NCBI GenBank assembly: GCA_950295325.1
Contig: OX485805.1
Coordinates: 53,220,758-53,284,757 of the forward strand
Source: Polytrichum commune
Taxonomy: Eukaryota; Streptophyta; Polytrichopsida; Polytrichales; Polytrichaceae
Reading direction: 5' to 3'
DNA: 64,000 bases
Under the pieces are notes generated by a model that was not told where the DNA came from, searched no databases, and worked only from the letters and a program-made list of their open reading frames with translations. Shown here piece after piece: positions 29,601-41,176 of this stretch. Within the stretch, counting starts at the first letter, position 1. The number at the start of each line of letters is the position of its first letter. Position numbers and translations under genes: made by a program.

Positions 29601-31630
29601 CCTTTCATAGTCTTTGACAATAGTCAAATGGCCTCTCTCTTAGACTAACCCTTAACCTTCTCTCTTCCTAACACTTCATTTGTCTTTCACAAGATTTTTT
29701 TTTATTCAAGTGGCTCCTCTCATGTAACTCTTGGTAACTTTTCATTTCTATCACACGGTAACTCCCTCTCAATCTCACTTTACAATGGTCTTTGCTTTCT
29801 GCATCAATTGAATTTGCTCTCCACTCATTCTTTGTCCTAGTCACTCAAGCCTCTATGTCTTTGAGTGTTGGTAAGCTATAGTTTGATACACTTTGTGCAA
29901 TATAGCCTTCCTCAGCTAGTAAATTTACAGTGCTTTTAGGTTTCAAATGTGCATTCCACACTTGCTGATAATTCATTTACTTTCAATTTTCTTTTATTTT
30001 AACACCTTCTCTCTCACACACAATGGGCATCATTCATTCTTTCTCTCATTTCAAATTCTTTCTCACATTACTCTCTATCAATTTCAATTTGCTCTTACCC
30101 ATCTCAAACAAACATTATCCCAATTTTACAATGTTGCGACCTCAATCAACATGTCTTAATTCCAATTCGATGTTACTCATCTTTCACGCAAGCAAACTTT
30201 TAGTTTCACAATTTAGTCCAAGTCTATCAATCCAACTATCTCACATTCACTACTAAACCGGCTCATAGTTTTAATCTAATCAACCATTTCTATAGTTTTG
30301 AACTCACTCCAATGCTATTGCAGCAAAAGACAATAGTTGTTAGCTTCACATAACTCAAATAATTTCCTATCAATTCTAGAATTCTCATATTCATAATAAA
30401 ATTGGTTCAAACTTCCTATTCACATAAAGACATCTCCATCAAAAGTTTAGACACAACCAACTGCATTCACCACAAAAGACAATCGTTTACAATTTGACAT
30501 ACATGAAATAGTTTAGCCGGCCGTTGGCACTAAAGTGTAACTCATATTCAGAATAACAAAAAACTTAATTTCAAAGCTACAATCCTTCATTCATTGCAAC
30601 AATTGTTAATTTGTTTACAAAAAATAATTGAATTGTTGAGCTTGCATAATCCATGTGTCGAGGGAGACAAGACTATGAGTTTAACAATGTGCTCAAAAGG
30701 TTCAAAGGAATGCCTCCCTTTTTGTCCTCCTTATGCCTCCTCATGGCCAGAGAGGGAAGATGATAGAACTTTCTAATTAACTAGGGGTTCGTAAGCCCAT
30801 GATTATAGTTTTAACGTCCAAACTCCGTCCATAGGTCACTACTTTCATCCCTTGAAGTAAAATTTTCATCTAGATATCACTAAAATGTCTACATTAAAAC
30901 TATTAGCCTAAAATTTAAATACTACTTTCACCTACCTTATTTTAGTTATAATAGTAATTCCAAAAACATTTCTTTTTTCTTGAATTGAAAATATCCTATA
31001 TTTTCCCTTACAATGGTTTAATAAAATTTCAACATTGACCTCCTATGGCACTGCTTGAATTGCCAAGACGACACCGACACCACCAAGCCGCCCCACAATT
31101 CTGTTGTGCACAAACCACACAACTCACAAAGAATGCGCACAGAAGGAACCAACGTCTTAGACCATCAGGGGAACAAACTTTGCCTGCCAAAGGTCAGTGA
31201 CACCAAAGCGCGGCAACACAACGAAAGAGGTAAACATGCTCCCTTCACCCTCACATCCCCTCTCACTTCCCGTACACTACTTGCTCACAAAATATATCAT
31301 CAAATCACCACAAAGTTGCCCACACAACACTCCAACCGTTCCATCAAAATATTCCTCGATAGCATACAATTGCCCCACCAACATCGTACAACAACACTAA
31401 AACCATATGCCACTTAGCTAGCCATGCTCCTCAAGAACTCCACCTGGATTTCACCAAAAAAATCCACACGACATTTGCACCTTGCACCGAAGCCCCAAAT
31501 CCACAAAGCTCCTCCCACCTAGACGGCCACACCAAATAGCAGCAAACCCATCAAGCCCCCTCCAAGATCCCCACAAAGCACTCTCAATACCTCCACCAAA
31601 AACCCAACAAACCCTTCCACAATATCCATG
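26691..31630. other. AT-rich intergenic DNA
   Basis: About 5 kb with no recognisable gene, RNA or complete transposon. It contains a poly(C) run near 28076-28087 and two short C-rich near-repeats (TGTACCCCCCGGGATTG and TGCACCCCCGGGATG) near 27500-27540. Short open frames have no resemblance I can support. Confidence 0.5.
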
Positions 31631-31632
31631 TA

Positions 31633-32470
31633 CAGTCAAGACTCTATAAATGTTACAAGTTGGGAGTAGCAAAAAAATAACATATATAGAATTATAACAA
31701 GTAACACTTATAGAATTCATACCGATGATTAATAACATTTATAGAAATAACACTTCAAATTTTTGAAAATGAAGAACATAACATTTTATAAAAATAAAAA
31801 ATAAAAACAAATGATAATACATAATTCAACTAAACTAATTGAAAGAAATAATCTATATAATAGTAACTTGACAAGAAGCTTCCAAATGATGAGATGAAAC
31901 TTCCTTCTGGAGTCCTTGAATGCTCCTGATATGTGATAGGGCATCATTTGGTCTTTGTTCAAAGTATTTCTTCAAATTCTCTAGAGACGCTTAGCAACAC
32001 TAACAACTTCTTCTACCACATCAACCATAACCTCATCAATATCAATTTCTTGATGTTATGAGGAATACATACCCAAAAAATCCTCTTTGGTAGGTTCATA
32101 GGGGTTGTTTAAATCAAACTCCATCTCATAATTGAGGTGTTCATGAGCATACATCATGTCACCCACCTCAATATCAGATGACAACAACGTCAGTTGATGA
32201 AGTAGAGTAGCAACTTCATCAACCTCTACCAAGCGCCTAGCTTCCTTTATCTCCCTCTCAATAGAGATCGAAAGAACACCCGTGTGCCATCAACAATTTT
32301 GAATTGTACGCAAAGAATATGGGATAAATGTCATTACATGTTTAAAATGTAGGCTCTGATATATTATTACCTTGATTTTCTCAAAATTAACACTTATAGA
32401 GGTGCAATTAACAAAGAAGGGAGTAGATCATGTTATAACACTTAACACATAACACTCACTAGTCTTACTG
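31633..32470 (-). mobile_element. Pogo/Tigger-like DNA transposon remnant
   Basis: Ends are inverted repeats: CAGTCAAGACTCTATAAATG on the left, and the right end read on the minus strand begins CAGTAAGACTAGTGAGTG. Each is flanked by TA (31631-31632 and 32471-32472), the target duplication of the Tc1/mariner-pogo group, and CAGT is the usual pogo-group terminus. The interior holds only the end of a transposase on the minus strand. At 838 bp it is an internally deleted, non-autonomous copy. Confidence 0.65.
31860..32320 (-). pseudogene. C-terminal remnant of a CENP-B/Tigger-type transposase
   Basis: Minus-strand reading gives an acidic stretch (EIDIDEVMVDVVEEVV), HEHLNYEMEFDLNNPYEP and ASLENLKKYFEQRPNDALSH followed by IRSIQGLQKEVSS. 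An acidic tail and a YFEQ-type helix resemble the C-termini of jerky/Tigger-like transposases. The DDE catalytic core is absent and the frame is broken near 31990 by a stop. Assignment rests on resemblance plus the TA/CAGT ends. Confidence 0.5.
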
Positions 32471-32472
32471 TA

Positions 32473-35400
32473 GTTAGCTTTTTATGCCAGGTTCCAACTC
32501 GAAAAAACACCCAGGGAAGACTAAATAAGTGTCAGATGTATCTTTAGTTTGTCACGATAAGGTCAATTGATAGTTCAAAGTGTTAATGGAATCTGTTTAA
32601 CACTCAATTATCAGAAGGGATGTGTTCTCATTTGACTTTAATTGTCACTCTCTCACCACAAATTGATTTATTTAAGAAATACTTTTCAAACTCATGGTGA
32701 GACTATAAAAACTACCTCACATATTTTTGCCATGAATTTTCCATACTTATAAAAATTACAACTTGGTAATTTTTTATAAAAGCTTAGTTACAAGTAATGG
32801 AACCTCGTTCCGGAAACTAATCGAGCAGCGTCACCATAACAGTTACATGAGTCTAGTATCCAAGACAGTCTAGTCACAAGTTCCCAATAATGAGTTTTAG
32901 TTCCAAGTAACGAGTCTAGTAACCAGTAACCACTCACAAGTAAGGAGTCCTATAGTGTCAGAGAAGCGTCTAGTCAGATTTGAGCACCTGGAAGGATGCC
33001 TTATATACCTGCTTTTGGCTTTTATCCCAATCGATATGGGATAACTTGACTCCTTGCTTCTTCACAACTGCTCCTTCCTCCATGCAACTCCTTCTCCTCC
33101 CATCGACAATGACTCAATTCTCTCCGCGGTGGCTCTTGATTGAAATTAACTCGCAGACACACCGATCACCTGCATCGCCACCAATGGACCTTCTCTTTCA
33201 CCCCGTCGTCACTTACTGTCAATGGCAATCGAATATTCACAAACTTTCCCGTTAACTTTTGCTCTTGCGTTCCCGGGGACAAAATGATCCTTCATGTAAT
33301 TCTTCAAAGCAAGTTCTACATTTGAATATAATCTTCACAGAGATCTTCTTACCGTCATAAAATGCGAGGAGATCCTTATAAGACACCCTTGACTTCGTAT
33401 CTAAAAGGCATCAGGAGAAAACAACTTCACGCTTTGGGTGACTTAAGGCATTAAACTGATACACCACGATTTATCTTCTCAAGAATCAATTCTTCAAATC
33501 ACAGGGAATTAACCATCATTGTGATCTATTCATACACATTTTGAATCAATGATAACTTACAAAGTGAGCTGAGATTCACTTCTGACTGTTTTAGTGAAGA
33601 GATGGCATTTTATACTCGGACTCATAACTCACAAATCAGATCCAATGAGGAAGTGGAGAAGCAAGAAATTGGATTAGTTACTTTCCAATTATTCTCTTGC
33701 TGCCGAAACTAATATGACCAACCTTGACTGTTAAGGCTCCCGCGACGGGGATGTTGGCTGTATCGCTCACTTGGTTTGAATTCTTTCTACCCTGGAGATT
33801 CTTACAGCAGTTCTCTTATCTGATTTGAACTTCTCTCAGTGGTTTCACAAGAATGAGTCAAACATATACATATGCTAGGGTTTTTCATTCCACGAGTGCG
33901 TTGTGACCAGGGATTAGGATGTGATTTATGATCCTCTTCGTATGATCTATGGATTTCAATGTTAGAGCCGATTTGCATCAGCCAGAACACAAATAAAGTT
34001 TGTCAGTTCACTGGTTCGCGACCAGTTATATTTGAGATTGAATTCTCATCACGTCTAGGAGTCTTATACTCAAAACACTTAAGACGTCAGGGCATTTTCC
34101 TCATAGAATCATAACCTTAAAATACTATCAAATGAACTTTTGTCTTAATCCGACTTCGACACAGATATGATTCCCTCATTCATTCATTCAAGAGGGATAC
34201 ACTTCAGAACTAACTTTCAATCAGAAGATAATGTTTTCAACTCCAACATACAAGATTACGTTTGTACGGAAAGAGATGATTAAAACGTAGCTCGATATAT
34301 TTCGTAATATGAATCAGAAGAGGACTAAGGGTTTCACACCCGACTATGTCCGATAATCAGAAGGAGACAAAACATGCTAGACACATTCATTCTCTTCACG
34401 AGAGGAAGGTAAAAATTAATGTTCTCCCCCCCTCTGTCTTCTTCCTCCTCCTTCTTATCCTTCCTTCCCGAAGAGTCATGTCTGACCATAGCTCTGATAC
34501 TAAAATACTTCATCTAATACTCACATGTCAATTTCATGACTTGTGAGATTTCCTATATTACGGTCAGGCATAGAGATCCATATCTCACATACTTGCTTCC
34601 TTTCCTAAGTGACTAATTACATATTTCTTTACTTTTTAAAGAGTTCCGAATGTAATTTCTCATTCATCTACTCTTCAAAACTAAAACCTATGCTTCCCAT
34701 CCAAAAAATAGCATCACACTTACCAATTATGTTTTTGTAGGGGAGTAAAATTTTCTTAACATATATGAAAAGGAGTAATATTTGAGGATGTTGAGGTGAC
34801 TAGAAGATGTATGAAAAGAAATTTGAGACAATGATTGTATTTCTACACTTTGTTTAAGAAAATGGTAAATTTTGGGACCATTTTTTTTTTAGGTTTTTTT
34901 TTTGAAAAAAAACTTGATATGTAATTTTTAGATGTTTTTAATGATATACTTCACGTGCATGCAAAGTTAGAGGGCGTACATTTTATTGGAGAGAAAAATA
35001 TTAGAATCTTGAAACGAAGGGTGTCTATAATTCAAGACAACTAGGTGAACTAACTTTAAAGGTTTGGTTCTCGATAAATATTGTATGTGTATTGATGAAA
35101 TTTAAGAGCTGGTTATTGAAATAGCTTGTGTAGTTTGTGACAAAATCTTAAATGCGTGGTACGTAGAATTTTAGATCTATAGGTACAAATGCAACTGGCT
35201 CTATAAGATAGAATTGAGGGATAAAATATTATGTTGGTTAAAAGTAGCACTACAGCTTGTGTAGAATATTTATAGAGGTGAAATTTGCTAAGTATCTAAT
35301 TAAATAATTATATAACGAATATAAATAATTATAAAAAAAACTAAAAGACATGATAGATAACTAAATGCAAAGAACAAACGGTTAGTTTTAAAAGATAATC

Positions 35401-35939
35401 AATATTTGATAAATGTTGGTTAAGAGAGATAAGATACTCCGTAAGCTATAAACTACCTTATCTAGAAAGCCAGTGACTTTACTAACATCGTACAACAAAT
35501 TACATAACAACGTTAACAAGGGTCGTGATAAATTTGACTTTCATTTTATTCAATCAAATTTAATAATATTGTATATTTCATTTGGTTTGAATGAAATATT
35601 AAAATGATTACATAAAAATATATCTTTTAGTTGGTTTCAATGATAATATGTATTTCATTTAATTTGAATCCACGTTTTTATTTTATGTATTTTATCAAAT
35701 TTTATTCTTTAGTTAGATTAATAAAAAAATTATCATAAATTAATTGCTTCTGTCATGGCCCACAGTTTCCTGAATTTTCAACTAACCTTGTTTTTAGGTT
35801 CAAAAAATAGATAGGACAAAGGAAAACAAGATAAGTAGAGTAATTGATAAGCAGATTGTTAGGTAAGTTCTTTTGAAGCGAGAAGAAAAATAAAAATCCT
35901 TAAAGTAGTTAAAAACATCAAATTAAGTTAGTATTAGGA
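32473..35939. other. AT-rich intergenic DNA
   Basis: No gene recognised. Near 32870-32950 there are short repeats of AGTAACNAGTC type. Near 34483-34504 the minus strand reads AGTATCAGAGCTATGGTC, resembling a retroelement primer-binding site, but no LTR boundary could be placed beside it. The right part (34700-35940) is very AT-rich. Confidence 0.45.
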
Positions 35940-36004
35940 ATTCCATTTCGGCAGAAACCTTAGAACGGAGTGGACCGCACAGGTGACAGCGGGCCGCAAC
36001 CGCC

Positions 36005-37883
36005 ATGGCGACCCAATCCCGGAGGAGGATTTCGGACAAGCCGATAGCCCTCCGTAAGGTACATGTCTTCACCTCCATTGGCAGAGAGGAGAGTAATGAG
36101 CTGGAGGCAGACCTGAGGCGCATGGGCCGCCTCGGGCTATTGGAAAAGTCTTGGAGAGTACGATGTGAGGAGATGGTGAGGGAATTGGTCACTGGGGAGG
36201 TGGACCAGATTTACGCTTCCACCATCCGGGGCCGACATGATAGATGGAATGCGGAATTGTGGAGTAGGGTTTACAGGTCCAAGCAGGGAGGGAAGATATG
36301 GCCACTAAGAAAGATGATTGCACCAAGGATAAATTCTCTCAGAAATTGGATCCCAAATATGGCTACTTTATGAGAAATTGCAAGGACGAGAGAGAAAGGA
36401 GGATGTTAGCTTTCTAGGTACCCATTTTGAGCCCGAAGAAGCCCTACACCATCACTCTTACCCTAGCCACCACCTTGCATCTTGCATACTCCGATAAGAA
36501 GGTGGTGGATTGTGGAAGTATTATTGGGGAGTTGGTGCACCGGTTGGCAACCAACACCAAGCGTAGACAACCTTCCTACATTGGTATTTTCCTCTTCCAC
36601 CTTTACGCGCACGAAAACTTGCTCACGGACGAAGAGGAAACCCAATGGACAGGGCATCAGATTATGCGGGAGCTCCAGACCACCGACTCTGAGCCAAAGA
36701 TGGGCCAAGAGTATTCAAAGAAGGAAGATGTGGCGGACTTCAGCAACGAAGAGTGGCTCGTGTCCAAGAAGAAGAAACTGATGTTGGGGAATCTTACGAC
36801 GTGGACCAGGTCCGCCACCAAGCCCGGAGGAGGTGGAACTTCCACATTCACCTTGGAGGACAATCCGGTGGATTCCATTATCCGCGACCTGGAGGGAGTA
36901 CAGTCCTGGATTGCGGAGTATGAGCTGCAAATGCAACAGATGGGGAACTTGTGGGCAACCCTCCGCGGGAGAGTTTGGTTGCCGCAATACAAGAGGCCAT
37001 CCAAGATCCGCGCCGGTTGCGGGAGCTGGAGCGTAAGGTGGACCACCTTACTGCGGAAAATCGGAAGACCACGGAGCAAATGCAGAAATTGAAGGCGGAG
37101 CGAGAGGCGCTCCTGAAGCAGATGAAGGATACCACCTTCACGGTGCAAAAAATGAGTGACATGGTGGATATCCCGGGGAATGTGTGGTGGAAGGCCAAGA
37201 TGTTCGACGTAGAATTGAAGAATGCGGGTCACGTTTCCGAGTCGAAGATGGTTACCTTCATCATGGAACAAGAAAGTAAGATGGACGCAACTTTGAAAGC
37301 AATGAAGGCTCTCATTGCTAGCTGCACGGAGTTGTTTCCCACCACGGTAGAGTTATCCGAAGAAGGGGAGACCTCATCGAGCTACTCCGACTTGAACCCT
37401 CATGATATGGTGGAAATTCAGGGTGTCGCAGTAGGAGGTAGAAACCAACATGTGGAAGAGGTGGACCAAGTGGAAGACATCACGGCGATTACGGCCTCGC
37501 CGGTTTTTGCCACTGAGGTGGTGGTTCCCATTGCCACCCCAGTTTCCTCCACGGTTGGGGAGGAAACCCTAGATGGTTGCCACGTGGCCGAGGTAACACC
37601 ACCGAGCCCTGCCATGGCCTTCCAGATGGTTGCCCGGAATCCGCCGCTGCTTGCACTACTTGCTCTGGGATTTCCGTCGGACAGCCAACTGTCCGCACCA
37701 CTGGCGCCGGACGTTGCGGAGACGGTGGACCACGTGGGAGTGATTCCCGGGCCCGATGGACACGAGGTGTCAGTGCCACCACCACGTGCTCCATCTTTGG
37801 CAACGGACAGAGTGGACCGCCGCGAGGAGCGGAAGCATAATAAGAAAGAAGCCAAGATGAAAAAGCGGAAGGATAGGGAGTAG
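36005..37883 (+). pseudogene. Broken unknown coding region, possibly retroelement Gag-like or plant transposon protein
   Basis: Begins at an ATG in a strong plant context (CCGCCATGGCG) just inside a GC-richer block that starts abruptly near 35940. The first part is basic and charged (MATQSRRRISDKPIALRKV ... TIRGRHDRWNAELWSRVY), reminiscent of the putative plant transposon protein family found beside retroelements. A middle part has VVDCGSIIGELVHRLATN. The last part has a coiled coil (LERKVDHLTAENRKTTEQMQ) and a Lys/Arg-rich end (KKEAKMKKRKDRE). The region spans different frames and is broken in roughly two places. Family assignment is weak. Confidence 0.4.
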
Positions 37884-39146
37884 ATTTTAGTTAGGATTAC
37901 ATTTTGGGTTGTTAGTTTGGTTTAAGAAGGAGCACTTCGGTGTTTTCCTCATTATTTTGCAATGCAAGTGTTTTTTTGTTCAATTCAGACCTTATGCTTT
38001 ATTCCACCTTCGGTTTGAGTTGAGTCTTAAGTCCATGTGTAATGCAAGTGGTCCCTCATTTCCGTACTTGAGGTTTCGGAGTTTTCCGCCATTCCCTATC
38101 ACTGTGTAGGTTAGTTAGGTTAGTATTCCGTGATAGGACATGGGGTCAGTAATACCCCGAGGTGCGTGTGGTTAAAACGTCCATGTGTGAGCAGGTGATG
38201 GGCGGAGGAATCTTAAGCACGGAAAGGCGGAAAGGATTGGACGAGCAAGGGGAAAGAACCCCACCGTAGGGTTGTTGGGCAAGGGGAGTTCCGCGCACAC
38301 GGTAGGTTCTTCCCCACTTACTCCGTCCAACTGGGGACTGACAATGAGCAGCAGTGGATAGACTTGTCCAATAGTAGGGGGAGAGTTATGGTTTACGCCT
38401 TTCGCTTGCCGTGACCTGGAGATGGATCATACCGATCAATAGTAACGGATTGGTCTAGAACACTCATGCACCTGTCGCGACTGGCGCTTGGTTCCCACCG
38501 CGGATGGTAGGCGTAATAGCCCCATCCCTATGTTAGCCCCGCCGTCACGGAAAACAACATACCCTGGGTCCTATTCTATGTGACCGGTGGAACAGCACAA
38601 GCTACCCATTGTGAGGATATGAGCGCAAATGTTGCGTTTCCACCTTTCTCGAGGGATGATTCAGTTTCCGCGTGTGGTATAGTGGAAACTGTGCCATCAC
38701 GGAAAGCGGATCAGACTGGTTTTGTAGACCCAAAACTTCCTCCACCTTTCCCCCCATCAAAGGGGGTGGCACGTGTTGGATACCTGAGTGGGATACCTTC
38801 CCGAGGGAGGGTTGCCCCCATCATAACACCAGTCTAAGGGAGTAGTAGTTAGGAGGAGGAAGTGGAGATAGGGAGACAACCCGGAGAAACCAACCCAAAG
38901 GGCGAGATCCTAATGAACAACTACCAAGTCTCTCTGAGCATTCTGGCCTAAAACACTAGAATTATTGTCCTTGTGACACGATAAAAAATCTAGCGGATAG
39001 TGGAAATACAGGTCAGATCCGCTACCTCTATCGCGGAAACCTTATCCCGGAAGTCATGACCCGTAATAAGGAATCTTAGAATGGAGTGTATATAGTTGTT
39101 ATACTATGGATTCGGGACGCTGAGTCTATTGTTGTTACTACTCTAG
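37884..39146. other. Non-coding tail of the GC-richer block
   Basis: No recognisable gene. A purine-rich stretch (about 38840-38875) precedes an old LTR. It may be the 3' untranslated part of the element to which 36005-37883 belongs. Confidence 0.35.
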
Positions 39147-39440
39147 TGTCGCAATCCTTGCTAGTTTTCCTTCACTTAGCTTGACCGCCTTTCTATCCTA
39201 GCAAGTGTCACGAGCGTTAACCTGCACATCCCACGCATATGCATGGTTAGCTCCCAAAACCGCGGACCTTCAAGCTCATGGCTTGGTCACCAAACCCTCC
39301 TACACATGCATTCGGACTTCTCCCTTAGTAGGTAGCCAATGGCTAAGGTGGACTTCCATCCATGGAAGTCCACTCTTGAATTGATCATCGTGTTGCCAAA
39401 ACAACACTACAACTATGTGAGGCCAAACCCACCACCCTCA
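39147..39440. mobile_element. Old, diverged Ty3/gypsy LTR fragment
   Basis: Begins TGTCGCAATCCTTGCTAG and follows the same order of landmarks as the young LTRs (GTTAGCTCC, CCCTCCTAC, the GGACTTCCAT/ATGGAAGTCC palindrome, TTGATCATCG, CAACACTACAAC) but with many differences and no visible right half. Clearly older than the copies at 40-64 kb. Confidence 0.7.
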
Positions 39441-39819
39441 AGCGTCCTAGTCCGGGTATGGGTTTGACAATCACATGTCTTATGTCGAGAATCGCAGAAA
39501 CATGAAATTCAACTTCAACTCTCCACCAATGCACTAGTCGTGCTAGTCTTTATTAACTTCTTCCAGGGTTGTCTATCGCGACGTCCTCCCACCGTCATGA
39601 CGTGTCGTGTCGGGGCGGACCCCTCCGTCACGACATAATAGGGTCCACGTAGGGTCATACTAGGGGGAAGCTAGTAGGGTGGGTAAAATACTTACCTTCT
39701 TGCCAAGGTGGCATCCAATGTGGCAAAAAAATCCGACGTGGATGTGTATATTTTCCTTGCCAGGTAAATCATTTTGCCTTTGTGTTTATCATTCTGTTAA
39801 AATCAAAGTAGTAAAATAT

Positions 39820-40202
39820 GACAAATGAGGGTGTGGGGGGGAGGGGAACGGAGCGGACGGGGACGGGAACGGGGGCGGGAACGGATGCGGACGGGGGGAA
39901 CGCCGCATGGAGGGCCGGATGGGGTACCGGATGGAGGCCGGATGGGGTACGGATGGGGGCCGGATTGGGGTTCGGATTGGGGGGGGAGGGGTTTCGGATT
40001 AGGGGGGGCCGGGTTAGGATGGGGGGGAGGGGGTTCGGATTAGGGGGAGCCGGGTTCGGATGGGGGGGGGAGGGGGTTCGGATTAGGGGGGGGCCGGGTT
40101 CGGATGGGGGGGAGGGGGTTCAGATTAAGGGGGGCCGGGTTCGGATGGGGGGGGGGGCGGGTCGGATAGGGGGGGGAGGGGTTCGGATGAGGGGGGGGGC
40201 GT
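39820..40202 (+). repeat. G-rich minisatellite with strong G-quadruplex potential
   Basis: Two parts: GGACGGG/GGAACGGG-type repeats (39840-39900), then units of roughly 40-50 bp made of GGTTCGGATTAGGGGG and GCCGGGTTCGGATGGGGG. Runs of 5-12 G recur throughout on one strand. It ends 1-2 bases before an LTR start at 40203. The open frames here are by-products. Confidence 0.85.
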
Positions 40203-41176
40203 GTCGCAACCCTTGCTAGCCCCCCCTTGACCATCTTGCCAATTTTCAATTCTAGCAAAGGTTACGAGTCGCTAACCCTTCGCATACCGCCATGCTAATG
40301 GTTAGCTCCTCTTACCTCGGACCATTAGTTCATAGGAGGGGAACCAACCCTCCTACTTTGATTTCGGCACTCACCCCTTTAATCGGTAACCAATCCTTAG
40401 ATGTGGACTTCCATCCATGGAAGTCCAATCTTATGTTGATCATCGCGTTGCCGGAGCAACACTACAACAACCCGAAGCATACTAGGCAACTATGGCCTCA
40501 CAATGGGCCAAAGCCCATGGAGGCCGTGCCATTCGGCCTCGGGTGGGTGAGGCCACACCACCTCACCCATATAAGCCTCTAGGACTTCACGCGGGGCCCC
40601 TACCCCACCGTCAACCAACCTCTTGTCTCTCTACCAAGAGTTGGGGCCAAGTGGACATTTTCCTTTAGCTGCTGGGCCTAGAACCCCCTAGCAGCTTCAG
40701 ACCATCATAACTTCCTTGTATGATGTCTGATCATAACAACCAACCACTCCATCTTCATCTACGCTTCACGTAGATGCCAATGGACTCCTCACTTGCCCCA
40801 TTCGGACAAGTATTGAGGACGTTATGCCTGTTTGAACCTTGGCAGTCCCGGGAATCACTCCCAGGCACTGCTGCACCAGGGCGCTGTCCCGGGACAGCGC
40901 CCCACTCAAATGGCCATAACTCCTAGCTCACACCTCCGATTGGGGTGTTCTTGAGCTTTCTAGAATCACCACGCCATGAGCTACGCATAGCTCAGGGCCT
41001 TACCCTTGTGCCTCCTAGTCTTCGTGGGTGGGAGGCGTTCCCAACGCCCGGGCCCTCACCCACACTAGGATCACTTGGGCCCTCTCACCAACGGCGCCAC
41101 AAGTCCTGGGTGTCACTCCGGGGTCCCCCTTGTGCCCATGGTGTTTCGGGCACTCCTCATGGAGAGGTGCGCGACA
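40203..41176 (-). repeat. LTR of element A, left copy
   Basis: 974 bp, TGTCGC...GCGACA. It contains three hairpins shared by the family: GGACTTCCAT/ATGGAAGTCC with a 2-base centre (40405-40426), CATCTACG/CGTAGATG (40756-40776) and a perfect 24-bp palindrome centred on CCCGGG (40879-40902). Confidence 0.85.

Noticed and set aside
31055-31417. Plus-strand frame of 120 codons
   Set aside because: Low-complexity Thr/His/Pro composition from AC-rich DNA; no recognisable domain.
34483-34504. Possible retroelement primer-binding site on the minus strand (AGTATCAGAGCTATGGTC)
   Set aside because: No LTR edge, partner LTR or coding remnant could be recognised around it.
39818-40219. Gly/Arg-rich frame of 133 codons
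   Set aside because: Product of the G-rich minisatellite.
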